Under the pieces are notes generated by a model. It was given only the letters and a program-made list of their open reading frames with translations, was not told where the DNA came from and ran no database searches. A stretch of 9,495 bases of DNA from Hylemonella sp. UBA6679 (GTDB lineage: Bacteria > Pseudomonadota > Gammaproteobacteria > Burkholderiales > Burkholderiaceae_C), in contig DKJZ01000049.1 in the NCBI GenBank assembly GCA_002454975.1, forward strand, positions 1 to 9,495, in the 5' to 3' direction. The position numbers and the translations under genes are program-made. Shown piece by piece: positions 1 through 7,107 of this stretch (positions are counted from its first letter, which is position 1; the number at the start of each line of letters is the position of its first letter).

Positions 1-674
1 GCAAACATGTTGCCGAACAGTCGCATGCCGTGCGAGACTGTTTTGGCAAGGTATTCGATCATCTGCATCAGGAAATTGATGGGGTACAACGCCCAGTGGT
101 CACCAAAAGGCGCCGCAATCAGCTCATGCGCCCAGCCGCCCAGGCCTTTGATTTTGATGTTGTAGACCAAGCACACAAAGAGCACCGAGCATGACAAACC
201 CAAGGTGGTCGACAGGTCGGCGGTGGGCACCACACGCATGTAATCTTTGAAGCCCAAAGCAGGGCCGGCGCTGTGCCAGATGGCTGGAATCAAGTCCACA
301 GGCAACATGTCCATAGCGTTCATCAAGAAAATCCAGACAAACACCGTCAAAGCCAATGGGGAGATGAGCTTGCGGCTTTGGGCGTTGTGAATCACACCCT
401 TGGCTTGGTTTTCCACCATCTCAGACAGCAGCTCGACTGCCGCCTGAAAACGACCAGGCACGCCTGAGGTTGCTTTGCGAGCCGCCAACCACAAGGTCAA
501 GCAACCCACAACGCCCAACACCAGGGAGAACACCAGCGAGTCAAAGTTGAAAAGGCTGAAGTCAACAATGCTTTGTTGCTGCACGTTTTCAAAGTTGAAG
601 TTTTTCTGCAAATGTTGCAGGTGGTGCTGGATGTACTCACCAGCCGATGGGCCGTGGCCTTGTTCAGAAGACAT
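1..674 (-). CDS. atpB: F1Fo ATP synthase subunit a, partial (C-terminus off the left edge)
   Basis: This is the membrane subunit a of ATP synthase, which forms the proton half-channels beside the c-ring. I translated it by hand from the ATG at 674 to the edge: about 224 residues are present, against roughly 270-290 for the family, so about the last 50 are missing. The product begins MSSEQGHGPSAGEY, has hydrophobic segments starting near residue 45, and reaches the family signature HGMRLFGNMFA at the edge. The Arg in that signature (about residue 218) corresponds to the essential channel arginine, Arg210 in E. coli. A GGTGA Shine-Dalgarno-like stretch lies about 5 nt before the ATG. It follows atpI by 30 nt on the same strand, the normal head of an atp operon; atpE should follow beyond the edge. 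The identification is secure. Confidence 0.97.
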   Translation of the reverse strand, partial: MSSEQGHGPSAGEYIQHHLQHLQKNFNFENVQQQSIVDFSLFNFDSLVFSLVLGVVGCLTLWLAARKATSGVPGRFQAAVELLSEMVENQAKGVIHNAQSRKLISPLALTVFVWIFLMNAMDMLPVDLIPAIWHSAGPALGFKDYMRVVPTADLSTTLGLSCSVLFVCLVYNIKIKGLGGWAHELIAAPFGDHWALYPINFLMQMIEYLAKTVSHGMRLFGNMF

Positions 675-704
675 AGATCACCAAGTTATTAAATTCAAAA
701 CCAT

Positions 705-1226
705 TCACGCCGATGAAGCCGCTTTCGGGCGCAACCACACGGCCACCCAATACACCTTCATCGTCACCACAAATCCTGCCAGCAAAGCCAGCCAATTCAG
801 CTCGGGAACCACCACCTGCGCCAACAGCAGCATGGCAATGGTCAGCACAATTTTTGCCAACTCCCAAACCATCAAACCTGCAAAAGCACTGCCTCCACGG
901 GCTTGCCTTCGCATCTGTCGCATCAGGCCGCGCGCAAACACAGCACCAGGCAACACCACTGACACAGCCCCATAAGCTGCAGACCAGGCCATCACAACAG
1001 ACCCCATCACAGCGCCCATGCAAGCGGCAAACACCGCGCCGACCAGGACTTGCCAAGCCACCACGCGCCAAGGCGAAACACTTGGGTTGGCTTCTCGCCA
1101 CTTTTTCGCTTGCTCTGCAGACATGGGCTTGAAGTTGTCTTCAAGCGCCTCATCTGCTTGCCATGGGTCTTGCATCTTCGATGCGCCTGCTGGCTGGCTT
1201 CGCATTCCGTTGGCTTGTTCATTCAT
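705..1226 (-). CDS. atpI: ATP synthase subunit I (AtpI)
   Basis: This is a small membrane protein encoded first in many atp operons. In studied bacteria it helps c-ring assembly, and ion transport has also been proposed; it is not part of the finished enzyme. The 173-residue product has a hydrophilic N-terminus of about 50 residues, then four predicted membrane segments near residues 52-75, 77-99, 114-138 and 142-164. An Arg-rich cytoplasmic loop (RGLMRQMRRQAR, about 99-110) lies between the second and third, the usual AtpI topology. Enterobacterial AtpI is about 130 residues, so the N-terminal extension is longer than the best-known members. The ATG at 1226 has no clear Shine-Dalgarno sequence; an in-frame ATG at 1205 is an alternative. 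The assignment rests on topology and on the position immediately upstream of atpB. Confidence 0.9.
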   Translation of the reverse strand: MNEQANGMRSQPAGASKMQDPWQADEALEDNFKPMSAEQAKKWREANPSVSPWRVVAWQVLVGAVFAACMGAVMGSVVMAWSAAYGAVSVVLPGAVFARGLMRQMRRQARGGSAFAGLMVWELAKIVLTIAMLLLAQVVVPELNWLALLAGFVVTMKVYWVAVWLRPKAASSA

Positions 1227-1264
1227 CGAAAAAGCACAGGGTTTACCCGCCTATGTCAGCAAAG

Positions 1265-1284
1265 TCCGCAATTATACTTAGAAA
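1265..1284. promoter_or_regulatory. Candidate divergent promoter core, atpI operon / DUF493-lipB-lipA
   Basis: The 104 bp between the atpI and DUF493 starts contain a perfect minus-strand TATAAT (1271-1276) and, overlapping it, a plus-strand TATACT (1273-1278). The minus-strand box is preceded by a run of seven T and would start transcription about 35-40 nt before atpI. I see no good -35 hexamer (TTGACA-like) at 16-18 bp on either strand, so only the -10 elements are supported. If both boxes are used, polymerases for the two directions would compete for the same DNA. This is an inference from sequence only. Confidence 0.45.
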
Positions 1285-1319
1285 AAAATGCACGCTGCTT
1301 GATATCCGTGTGCGCCCCT

Positions 1320-1324
1320 AGGAA
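1320..1324 (+). promoter_or_regulatory. Ribosome binding site deciding a TTG start (DUF493 gene)
   Basis: AGGAA lies 6 nt before a TTG at 1331. An in-frame stop (TAA at 1325-1327) sits between them, so the reading frame cannot begin earlier. The site supports TTG as the real start rather than the in-frame GTG at 1373. Confidence 0.7.
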
Positions 1325-1330
1325 TAAGCC

Positions 1331-1630
1331 TTGACCACCCGTCCCAACACATCATCAGATCCAGCCACGCGTGTGGATTCGCTGATTGAGTACCCTTGTC
1401 GGTTCCCCATCAAAGTCATGGGCGCCAACGTCGAAGGCTATGTCCAAGCCATTTGCACAGTTGCCCTGGCTTTCGATCCGCAATTCACCAAAGACTCGCT
1501 TGAAGTGCGCCAAAGCAAGGCGGGCAATTACCTGGGCGTGACCATCACCATCAACGCCACCAGCCGCGAACAACTCGACGAGCTCTACCGGACCCTCTCA
1601 ACGCACCCCATGGTCAAAGTGGTGCTTTAA
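1331..1630 (+). CDS. DUF493 (YbeD-like) family protein
   Basis: This is a 99-residue protein of the DUF493/YbeD family, small ferredoxin-fold (ACT-like) proteins that are often encoded beside lipB. Their molecular function is not established; a regulatory role linked to lipoate synthesis has been suggested from gene neighbourhood. Family features seen are IEYPCRFPIKVMG (about 19-31), GNYLGVTITINATSREQLD (about 66-84) and the C-terminal THPMVKVVL. The start is TTG, supported by AGGAA 6 nt upstream and by a stop codon just before it; the first 14 residues are poorly conserved in type, so the GTG at 1373 is the fallback. The gene ends 5 nt before lipB, so the two are surely cotranscribed. Confidence 0.9.
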   Translation: MTTRPNTSSDPATRVDSLIEYPCRFPIKVMGANVEGYVQAICTVALAFDPQFTKDSLEVRQSKAGNYLGVTITINATSREQLDELYRTLSTHPMVKVVL

Positions 1631-1635
1631 GCCCT

Positions 1636-2343
1636 ATGCCCAACGCGATCGAGGTGAAGTTCTTGGGTCTGGTGCCTTACCTGCCCACCTACGAGGCCAT
1701 GCAGGCGCATACCGCCTCTCGCAGCGCCCCTCGTAGCGTCTCCGACCCTGATTTGCTATGGATTTGCGAGCATCATCCCGTTTACACACAAGGCCTGGCA
1801 GGCAAAAGTGATCATATTCTTGCGCCTGGGGATGTTCCAGTGGTGGCCACCAACCGCGGCGGCCAAGTCACCTACCACGGCCCTGGCCAGATTGTGGCCT
1901 ACCCCATGATCGATCTTCAGCGCGCAGGCTATTTCGTCAAAGAGTTTGTTTACCGCCTCGAAGAGGCCGTCATACGCACCCTGCTGCACGTGGGCGTGAC
2001 GGGTCACAGGGTGGCGGGTGCACCGGGCATTTATGTGCGGCTTGACGACCCTTTTTCTCACGCAGCCCTGCCCCAGCGCCCCAGCAAAGGCTTGGCAGCG
2101 AGCACCCCCGATTTCAGCGGCCTGGGCAAAATTTCCGCCCTGGGCATCAAAGTGAGCCGGCACTGCACCTACCACGGGCTGGCACTGAACGTGGCCATGG
2201 ACCTGGCACCTTTTGAGCGCATCAACCCTTGTGGTTATCAGGGTTTGCGCACGGTCGACCTCTCTACAATAGGCGTTCAAGCCAACCCACTCGATGTGGC
2301 CCAAGTTCTGAGCCAAAAGCTCACCACCTACTTAGCACCGTGA
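1636..2343 (+). CDS. lipB: Octanoyltransferase LipB (lipoyl(octanoyl) transferase)
   Basis: LipB moves the octanoyl group from octanoyl-ACP to the lipoyl-domain lysine of 2-oxoacid dehydrogenases and GcvH, the first step of endogenous lipoylation in the cytoplasm. The 235-residue product has the family signature RGGQVTYHGPGQ at 74-85, the catalytic lysine in GKISALGIK (K165) and the catalytic cysteine in INPCGYQG (C199). The 34-residue distance between them matches E. coli K135/C169. Compared with E. coli LipB (213 residues) there is an extra Pro/Ser-rich loop at about 137-161, just before the catalytic lysine. The ATG lies 5 nt after the DUF493 stop without a strong Shine-Dalgarno sequence, which suggests translational coupling. 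lipA follows on the same strand. Confidence 0.98.
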   Translation: MPNAIEVKFLGLVPYLPTYEAMQAHTASRSAPRSVSDPDLLWICEHHPVYTQGLAGKSDHILAPGDVPVVATNRGGQVTYHGPGQIVAYPMIDLQRAGYFVKEFVYRLEEAVIRTLLHVGVTGHRVAGAPGIYVRLDDPFSHAALPQRPSKGLAASTPDFSGLGKISALGIKVSRHCTYHGLALNVAMDLAPFERINPCGYQGLRTVDLSTIGVQANPLDVAQVLSQKLTTYLAP

Positions 2344-2366
2344 CGGGACAACCCCGCCCCACACTT

Positions 2367-3365
2367 ATGAGCACAGACACCCGCGTGGTCCGCCAAGAGC
2401 AATCCCTGGACACCTACGACGCCAGCGCCAAACAAAAAGCTGCGGCCAAGCTCTCGCGCATTCCGGTCAAGGTAGAGGCGGGCGAAGTGCTTAAAAAGCC
2501 CGACTGGATTCGCGTCAAAGCTGGCAGCCCCACCACGCGCTTTTACGAAATCAAAGACATTCTGCGCGCCAACAAATTGGTCACGGTGTGCGAAGAAGCC
2601 AGCTGCCCCAACATTGGTGAATGCTTTGGCAAGGGCACGGCCACGTTCATGATCATGGGCGACAAATGCACGCGCCGCTGCCCATTTTGCGATGTGGGCC
2701 ACGGCCGCCCCGACCCACTCGACACCAACGAACCCACCAACCTGGCCAACACCATCGCCGCGCTCAAGCTGAACTACGTGGTCATCACCAGCGTGGACCG
2801 CGACGACCTGCGCGACGGCGGTGCAGGCCATTTTGTGGAGTGCATCCGCAAAACCCGTGAAGTCTCACCTGCCACGCAAATTGAGGTGTTGGTGCCCGAT
2901 TTTCGGGGTCGCGATGACCGCGCGCTCGACATCCTCAAGGCAGCCCCACCAGATGTGATGAACCACAACCTGGAAACCGTGCCGCGCCTTTACAAGCAGG
3001 CACGCCCTGGTAGCGACTACCAGTTCTCGCTGAACCTGCTGAAAAAATTCAAGGCCCTGTTCCCGCATGTGCCCACCAAAAGCGGCTTGATGGTGGGCTT
3101 GGGCGAAACCGACGAAGAAATTCTCGATGTCATGCGTGACATGCGCGCGCACAACATCGACCGCTTGACCATTGGCCAGTACTTGGCCCCCTCCACCTCA
3201 CACCTGCCCGTGCGCCGCTACGTGCACCCCGACACCTTCAAAATGTTTGAAGAAAAAGCGTACGAGATGGGCTTTGAGCATGCGGCTGTGGGCGCAATGG
3301 TGCGCTCGAGCTACCACGCCGACCAACAAGCGCATGCTGCCAGCCTGACTGCAGCAAAACGCTGA
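2367..3365 (+). CDS. lipA: Lipoyl synthase LipA (radical SAM)
   Basis: LipA inserts two sulfur atoms into protein-bound octanoyl chains using S-adenosylmethionine radicals and a sacrificial iron-sulfur cluster. It completes the pathway begun by LipB. From the ATG at 2367 the protein is 332 residues, normal for the family. The auxiliary cluster motif CEEASCPNIGEC gives C75, C80 and C86; the radical SAM motif CTRRCPFC gives C101, C105 and C108; the C-terminal RSSY (313-316) supplies the conserved serine ligand. The frame is open back to 2229 inside lipB, but those residues are not LipA-like. A GTG at 2340 overlapping the lipB stop as GTGA is a possible alternative start that would add 9 residues. 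Neither start has a clear Shine-Dalgarno sequence, so coupling to lipB is likely. Confidence 0.98.
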   Translation: MSTDTRVVRQEQSLDTYDASAKQKAAAKLSRIPVKVEAGEVLKKPDWIRVKAGSPTTRFYEIKDILRANKLVTVCEEASCPNIGECFGKGTATFMIMGDKCTRRCPFCDVGHGRPDPLDTNEPTNLANTIAALKLNYVVITSVDRDDLRDGGAGHFVECIRKTREVSPATQIEVLVPDFRGRDDRALDILKAAPPDVMNHNLETVPRLYKQARPGSDYQFSLNLLKKFKALFPHVPTKSGLMVGLGETDEEILDVMRDMRAHNIDRLTIGQYLAPSTSHLPVRRYVHPDTFKMFEEKAYEMGFEHAAVGAMVRSSYHADQQAHAASLTAAKR

Positions 3366-3375
3366 CAGCCAGGGC

Positions 3376-5148
3376 TTAAGAGCCCATGAGTTGCGAGGGC
3401 TCGTCGCTCTCCAACACCTCTTGCGACCAAGGCGTCAACTGTCGCGTGTCAGCGCGCAACACCTCCTGCTTGACCGCCAAGATCTGTGCTGGGTGCATGG
3501 AAAAGCTGCGTAAGCCCAAGCCCAGCAGCAAGCGTGTCATGTGGGTGTCACCGGCCATCTCGCCACACACCGCCACGTGCTTGCCCTGCGCCTGACAGGC
3601 CGCAATGGTGTCAGCAAGCAAGCGCAGCACCGCCGGGTGCGTGGGGTCGTACAAATGGGCCACAGATTCATCGGCTCGGTCGATGGCCAAGGTGTATTGA
3701 ATCAGGTCATTGGTGCCCACAGAGAGGAAGTCAAAGTACTTCAAAAATGTGTTGAGCATCAGCGCCGCAGCAGGAATTTCAATCATGGCGCCGAGCTTCA
3801 CAGGCCCATACACCAGCCCATCACGATCGAGCTCTGCACGGGCTTGGTCCATCAGCGCCAGAGTCTGTCGAATTTCGCCAATGTGCGCCAACATGGGAAT
3901 GAGCACATGCACTTGCCCATGCGCTGCAGCTCGCAAAATGGCGCGCAACTGCGTGATGAACATGGCCGGATCGGCCAGGCTCCAACGTATGGCTCGCAAG
4001 CCCAGCGCCGGGTTGAGGTGCGACTCTTCTTTGGGGCTGCCCACGGGCTTATCGGCACCCACATCCACTGTGCGGATGGTCACCGGCAAGCCTTGCATGC
4101 CTTCTACCGCACGGCGGTAAGCACGGTATTGTTCTTCTTCATCGGGCAACCTGCCCTGGCGGCCCATGAACAAAAACTCGCTTCGGAACAAGCCCACACC
4201 CACAGCGCCCGCCCTCAAAGCCGTGGCTGCATCCTCGGGCATTTCAATGTTGGCAAGCAACTCCACCTTCTGACCATCGAGCGTCACCGAGGGCGTATTG
4301 ATGAGGCGTGAAAGCCTGCCGCGCTCCAAGTTGAGCTGGCGTTGTTTGAAGCCGTATTCAGCCAAGATGATGGGCGAGGGATCCACAATGACCACACCAG
4401 CATCGCCATCAATGATGACCCAGTCGTCTTGACGCACCAACTGGCTGGCCGTGCGTGCGCCTACCACCGCGGGTATGTCCATGCTGCGCGCCACAATGGC
4501 GGTGTGCGAGGTTTTGCCACCCACATCGGTCACAAACCCTGCAAACACGCCTTGCTTGAACTGCAACAGGTCTGAGGGCGAGAGTTCGTGGGCAATGAGC
4601 ACAAGCGGCACATCCACCGTGTCTTCGAGCAACAAGTCTTGCTGGTTGCCGTTGCCTTTGCGCTTGTCTTGCGGTGCGGGCACCACGGGCGAGGCCAAGC
4701 CTTGCATGGCACGCAAGACCTTTTCAGTGATTTGCTCGAGATCGGCTTTGCGCTCGCGCAAGTGCTCGTCTTCCATCTCGTCAAACTGCCGCGCAATCAC
4801 CTCCAGCTGTGTGGTCAAGGCCCACTCAGCGTTGTAGAGCCGCTCTTTGATCCAATGCTTGACGCCTTCTACCAACTCTTCGTCTTGGAGCAGCATGAGG
4901 TGAACATCGAGCAAGGCTTTGAGTTCTTGCGGCGCATCCTTGGAGCCCATGTGCGCCACGGTCTGTTGCAACCGGGTGAGCTCATCGACCACGGCGTTGC
5001 GCCCGCTGCGTACACGGTCAATTTCTGAGGCCACTTGGTGTGGCTTGATGAAGTAGTGCGCCACATCCACGCGGCTGGCGGCCACCAACACAGCGCGACC
5101 AATGGCCACGCCCTGCGCCACTGCCAAACCGTGGATGGCAAAGGTCAT
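3376..5148 (-). CDS. ptsI: PTS enzyme I (phosphoenolpyruvate-protein phosphotransferase)
   Basis: Enzyme I autophosphorylates from phosphoenolpyruvate and passes the phosphate to HPr, starting the PTS relay in the cytoplasm. The 590-residue product has the HPr-binding N-terminal part, the swivelling domain with the active-site histidine in GGKTSHTAIVARSMDIPA (H215, equivalent to H189 of E. coli), and the C-terminal PEP-binding barrel. Barrel motifs include FRSEFLFMGR (321-330), RTVDVGADKP (359-368), GTNDLIQYTLAIDR (478-491) and the catalytic cysteine in CGEMAGD (C528, equivalent to C502). It is about 15 residues longer than the E. coli protein, mainly from a Lys/Gly/Asn/Gln-rich stretch at about 155-175 before the active-site histidine. 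The ATG overlaps the ptsH stop as ATGA, with GGAGAAGG just upstream. It converges on lipA with a 10 nt gap. Confidence 0.98.
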   Translation of the reverse strand: MTFAIHGLAVAQGVAIGRAVLVAASRVDVAHYFIKPHQVASEIDRVRSGRNAVVDELTRLQQTVAHMGSKDAPQELKALLDVHLMLLQDEELVEGVKHWIKERLYNAEWALTTQLEVIARQFDEMEDEHLRERKADLEQITEKVLRAMQGLASPVVPAPQDKRKGNGNQQDLLLEDTVDVPLVLIAHELSPSDLLQFKQGVFAGFVTDVGGKTSHTAIVARSMDIPAVVGARTASQLVRQDDWVIIDGDAGVVIVDPSPIILAEYGFKQRQLNLERGRLSRLINTPSVTLDGQKVELLANIEMPEDAATALRAGAVGVGLFRSEFLFMGRQGRLPDEEEQYRAYRRAVEGMQGLPVTIRTVDVGADKPVGSPKEESHLNPALGLRAIRWSLADPAMFITQLRAILRAAAHGQVHVLIPMLAHIGEIRQTLALMDQARAELDRDGLVYGPVKLGAMIEIPAAALMLNTFLKYFDFLSVGTNDLIQYTLAIDRADESVAHLYDPTHPAVLRLLADTIAACQAQGKHVAVCGEMAGDTHMTRLLLGLGLRSFSMHPAQILAVKQEVLRADTRQLTPWSQEVLESDEPSQLMGS

Positions 5149-5414
5149 TCACCTTCTCCGAAGCGGTCGTTGATCAGGGCGAGCAAAGCCGCCATGGCCT
5201 CTTCCTCTTGCGTGCCTTCTGTTTCCAGCACCACCGTGCTGCCAATGCCTGCTGCCAGCATCATGACGCCCATGATGCTTTTGGCGTTCATGCGGCGGTC
5301 TCCCTTGGTGATCCAGACTTCACAAGGAAAACTGCCGGCGAGTTTGGTGAGCTTGGCCGATGCACGCGCATGCAAGCCAAGCTTGTTGATGATGCTGACG
5401 CTGGTTTTGACCAA
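5145..5414 (-). CDS. ptsH: HPr phosphocarrier protein
   Basis: HPr takes phosphate from enzyme I and hands it to EIIA. The 89-residue protein matches the family length. The phosphorylated histidine is H15 in NKLGLHARASAKL. Serine 46 in AKSIMGVMML is the residue that HPr kinase/phosphorylase (HprK) modifies in bacteria possessing that enzyme; hprK is not in this window. The start is TTG at 5414: no other start exists in frame nearby, GAGGGG lies 7 nt upstream, and the protein then begins MVKTSVSI as expected. The stop overlaps the ptsI start (ATGA). It follows the EIIA gene by 79 nt. Confidence 0.97.
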   Translation of the reverse strand: MVKTSVSIINKLGLHARASAKLTKLAGSFPCEVWITKGDRRMNAKSIMGVMMLAAGIGSTVVLETEGTQEEEAMAALLALINDRFGEGE

Positions 5415-5421
5415 TTGTTGT

Positions 5422-5427
5422 CCCCTC
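5422..5427 (-). promoter_or_regulatory. Ribosome binding site for the TTG start of ptsH
   Basis: On the minus strand GAGGGG lies 7 nt before the TTG start of HPr. It is a strong Shine-Dalgarno match at ideal spacing and is the main evidence for the rare start codon, since no ATG or GTG lies in this frame just upstream. Confidence 0.7.
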
Positions 5428-5493
5428 GTTTTTTGTTTGTATTTCTGGCTGCTTTGGCTTTTGAACCGCTACCCATCTGATCTCAACAAACGC

Positions 5494-5880
5494 TTATTCC
5501 GCCAATTTTGTCACGCCACGCAAAGCGCCTTCTTGCGCTCGGTCGGTCATTTCTGAAAACGCCTCGTTTTGGTAAGACATGGCTCGCCACAACATGGGCA
5601 GATTAACACCTGCTAGCAACACATCCGATGTCCCTTGCACCAAACGGGTCGCCACATTGCACGGCGTGGCCCCCAGCATATCGGCCAACACCAACACCGG
5701 CGCACTGCCCATGGTCTGGCGCAGCGTGAGGGCTTTGGCCAAGGCTTGGTCTTGGGTGTCACTGTCGCTCACATCCAAGGCGTGCACGCTGTCCATGCGC
5801 TCGGCATACACGTGCGCAGCACAAGCCCTTAAAGCTGAGGCCAAGGGCGCGTGCGCAACGATCAAGATGCCATGACTCAT
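5494..5880 (-). CDS. PTS EIIA component, mannose/fructose (EIIA-Man) type
   Basis: This stand-alone EIIA domain accepts phosphate from HPr. The 128-residue product has the EIIA-Man fold signature: the phosphorylatable histidine H10 in ILIVAHAPLASAL, the acidic loop VLADMLGATPCNVA (about 64-77, aspartate D67), and GVNLPMLWRAM (91-101). No EIIB, EIIC or EIID is encoded nearby, so it probably ends a regulatory phosphorelay rather than feeding a sugar permease; this is the usual reading for the EIIA-HPr-EI cluster in betaproteobacteria. It starts 3 nt after the MFS stop and in the same frame, with no clear Shine-Dalgarno sequence, so translation is probably coupled to the MFS gene. The symbols manX and ptsM are used for relatives; I leave it unnamed. 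Confidence 0.93.
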   Translation of the reverse strand: MSHGILIVAHAPLASALRACAAHVYAERMDSVHALDVSDSDTQDQALAKALTLRQTMGSAPVLVLADMLGATPCNVATRLVQGTSDVLLAGVNLPMLWRAMSYQNEAFSEMTDRAQEGALRGVTKLAE

Positions 5881-5883
5881 GCT

Positions 5884-7107
5884 TTAGGCTTTTTTTCTTA
5901 AAAAATAAATATACGAAGCCGCAGATAGCAACAACAACACCGTGAAGGCCCCCTGAAAGGCAGCCACCTCCGACCAACCCAACTTGCGCAGTGTGTCCAC
6001 CACCAAGCCGATGCCCCATTGCATGGCAAAAATACCCGAAAAAATCACCAGGTTGTAGGCCGACAAAGCACGCCCAGCCAATGCTGCTGGAAACGCCATG
6101 CCCACCGAGGGCTGGGCCAAAGACACCACGGTACACACCACACAATACATCACCAAAATGACAGTTGTGGGAACCAGGCTTTGCTGGGCGCTGATGATGG
6201 TCAGCCCCAACAGCGCCAGGCTGGCGGGCACGCACACAGTGATGAGCTTGACCGTGGTCCACCCGCGTGCCGTCAGACGAGGGTTGCTCCACCCCCACCA
6301 CCAATACGCCATGAGCAAGGTCACATTGAGTGCAAACAAACCACTTGCTGCTTGCAAAGGTGTGTAGCCATTGACTTTGATCATCCACGGTGCAGCCCAC
6401 AAGGTTTGCACAGCAATCAGCCCGCCGTAGGCGAAGAACGCCAACGGGGCCATTTTTTGAAAATAAGGATCACGCCAGACCTGTGCGTAGCTGGCCTTTG
6501 TAGGTGCGTCTTGCACAACGGGGGCCGAGACTTGCCATCTGGGCACCACCCGGATGATGACCACCATGGCCAACACCAACAGCACGCCCAGCACACCGAA
6601 GACGCCGCGCCAACCCAGGTGCGGCAGCAGCCATTGCACGGGCAATGTCGAGGCCACCACGCCCAAAGAGCCGCTCATCAGCATCCATGAGTTGGCTCGA
6701 ATCAGCATGTCCTTGGCATACCAACGCCTGTAGCCGGTCAACGGGGCCATCAGGCACGCACTCAAACCCACGCCACACATCACCCGAGCCAGCAGCAAAC
6801 CGTTGAAATCCAAGGCCACCGCAAATGCACCGCAACCCAGCACAGCCACCGCCAAAAACCACAAAAGCATGCGCTTGGGCCCATACCGGTCCAACCAAGA
6901 CCCCAAAGGAAGTTGCGTGAGAGAAAACCCGAAAAAATACCCACCAGCCAGCAATCCCAGGTCTGCCGCATTCAGGCTGAACTCGGTGGTCAGCACGGGC
7001 GACAAGGTGGCCGTCACCGCCCTGACCAAGGTGGATAGAAAGTAGGCCAGTGCAAAGGCGAGGAACACACGTATGGCTTGCGCCTTGGGCATCAGAGCGT
7101 CACTCAT
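5884..7107 (-). CDS. Major facilitator superfamily (MFS) transporter, substrate unknown
   Basis: This is a 407-residue inner-membrane protein with about 12 hydrophobic segments and a central hydrophilic loop (about 187-215). The MFS signature between helices 2 and 3 is clear: GSWLDRYGPKR at 69-79. Other recognisable blocks are LGWRGVFGVLG (164-174) and a C-terminal stretch ending in FAMQWGIGLVVD (360-371), which I recall from a broad group of unassigned proteobacterial MFS proteins. No substrate can be read from the sequence. The ATG overlaps the lipoprotein stop as ATGA, and the EIIA gene follows after 3 nt, so the three genes are almost certainly one transcript. The last codons contain seven A in a row before the final Ala and stop. 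In better-known betaproteobacteria I recall gshB in this position upstream of EIIA. Confidence 0.92.
   Translation of the reverse strand: MSDALMPKAQAIRVFLAFALAYFLSTLVRAVTATLSPVLTTEFSLNAADLGLLAGGYFFGFSLTQLPLGSWLDRYGPKRMLLWFLAVAVLGCGAFAVALDFNGLLLARVMCGVGLSACLMAPLTGYRRWYAKDMLIRANSWMLMSGSLGVVASTLPVQWLLPHLGWRGVFGVLGVLLVLAMVVIIRVVPRWQVSAPVVQDAPTKASYAQVWRDPYFQKMAPLAFFAYGGLIAVQTLWAAPWMIKVNGYTPLQAASGLFALNVTLLMAYWWWGWSNPRLTARGWTTVKLITVCVPASLALLGLTIISAQQSLVPTTVILVMYCVVCTVVSLAQPSVGMAFPAALAGRALSAYNLVIFSGIFAMQWGIGLVVDTLRKLGWSEVAAFQGAFTVLLLLSAASYIYFLRKKA

Noticed and set aside
2229..2366. Upstream extension of lipA into lipB
   Set aside because: The extra residues are out-of-frame lipB sequence and not LipA-like; the start at 2367 gives the family length.
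2344..2366. Riboswitch or structured leader before lipA
   Set aside because: The gap is only 23 nt and shows just a short CGGG/CCCG pairing; too small to support.
3541..4311. Long plus-strand open frame (256 codons) opposite ptsI
   Set aside because: The minus strand encodes a complete enzyme I with all catalytic motifs; the plus frame has no recognisable domain and is rich in His, Gln and Arg, as expected for antisense of a GC-biased gene.
5759..6400. Minus-strand open frame in the -1 frame of the MFS gene, extending over EIIA
   Set aside because: Both overlapped genes are intact with recognisable motifs; it matters only as the product of a hypothetical frameshift at the seven-A run, which lacks support.
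6019..6690. Plus-strand open frame (223 codons) opposite the MFS gene
   Set aside because: It is antisense to membrane-helix codons and has a His/Gln-rich composition with no domain.
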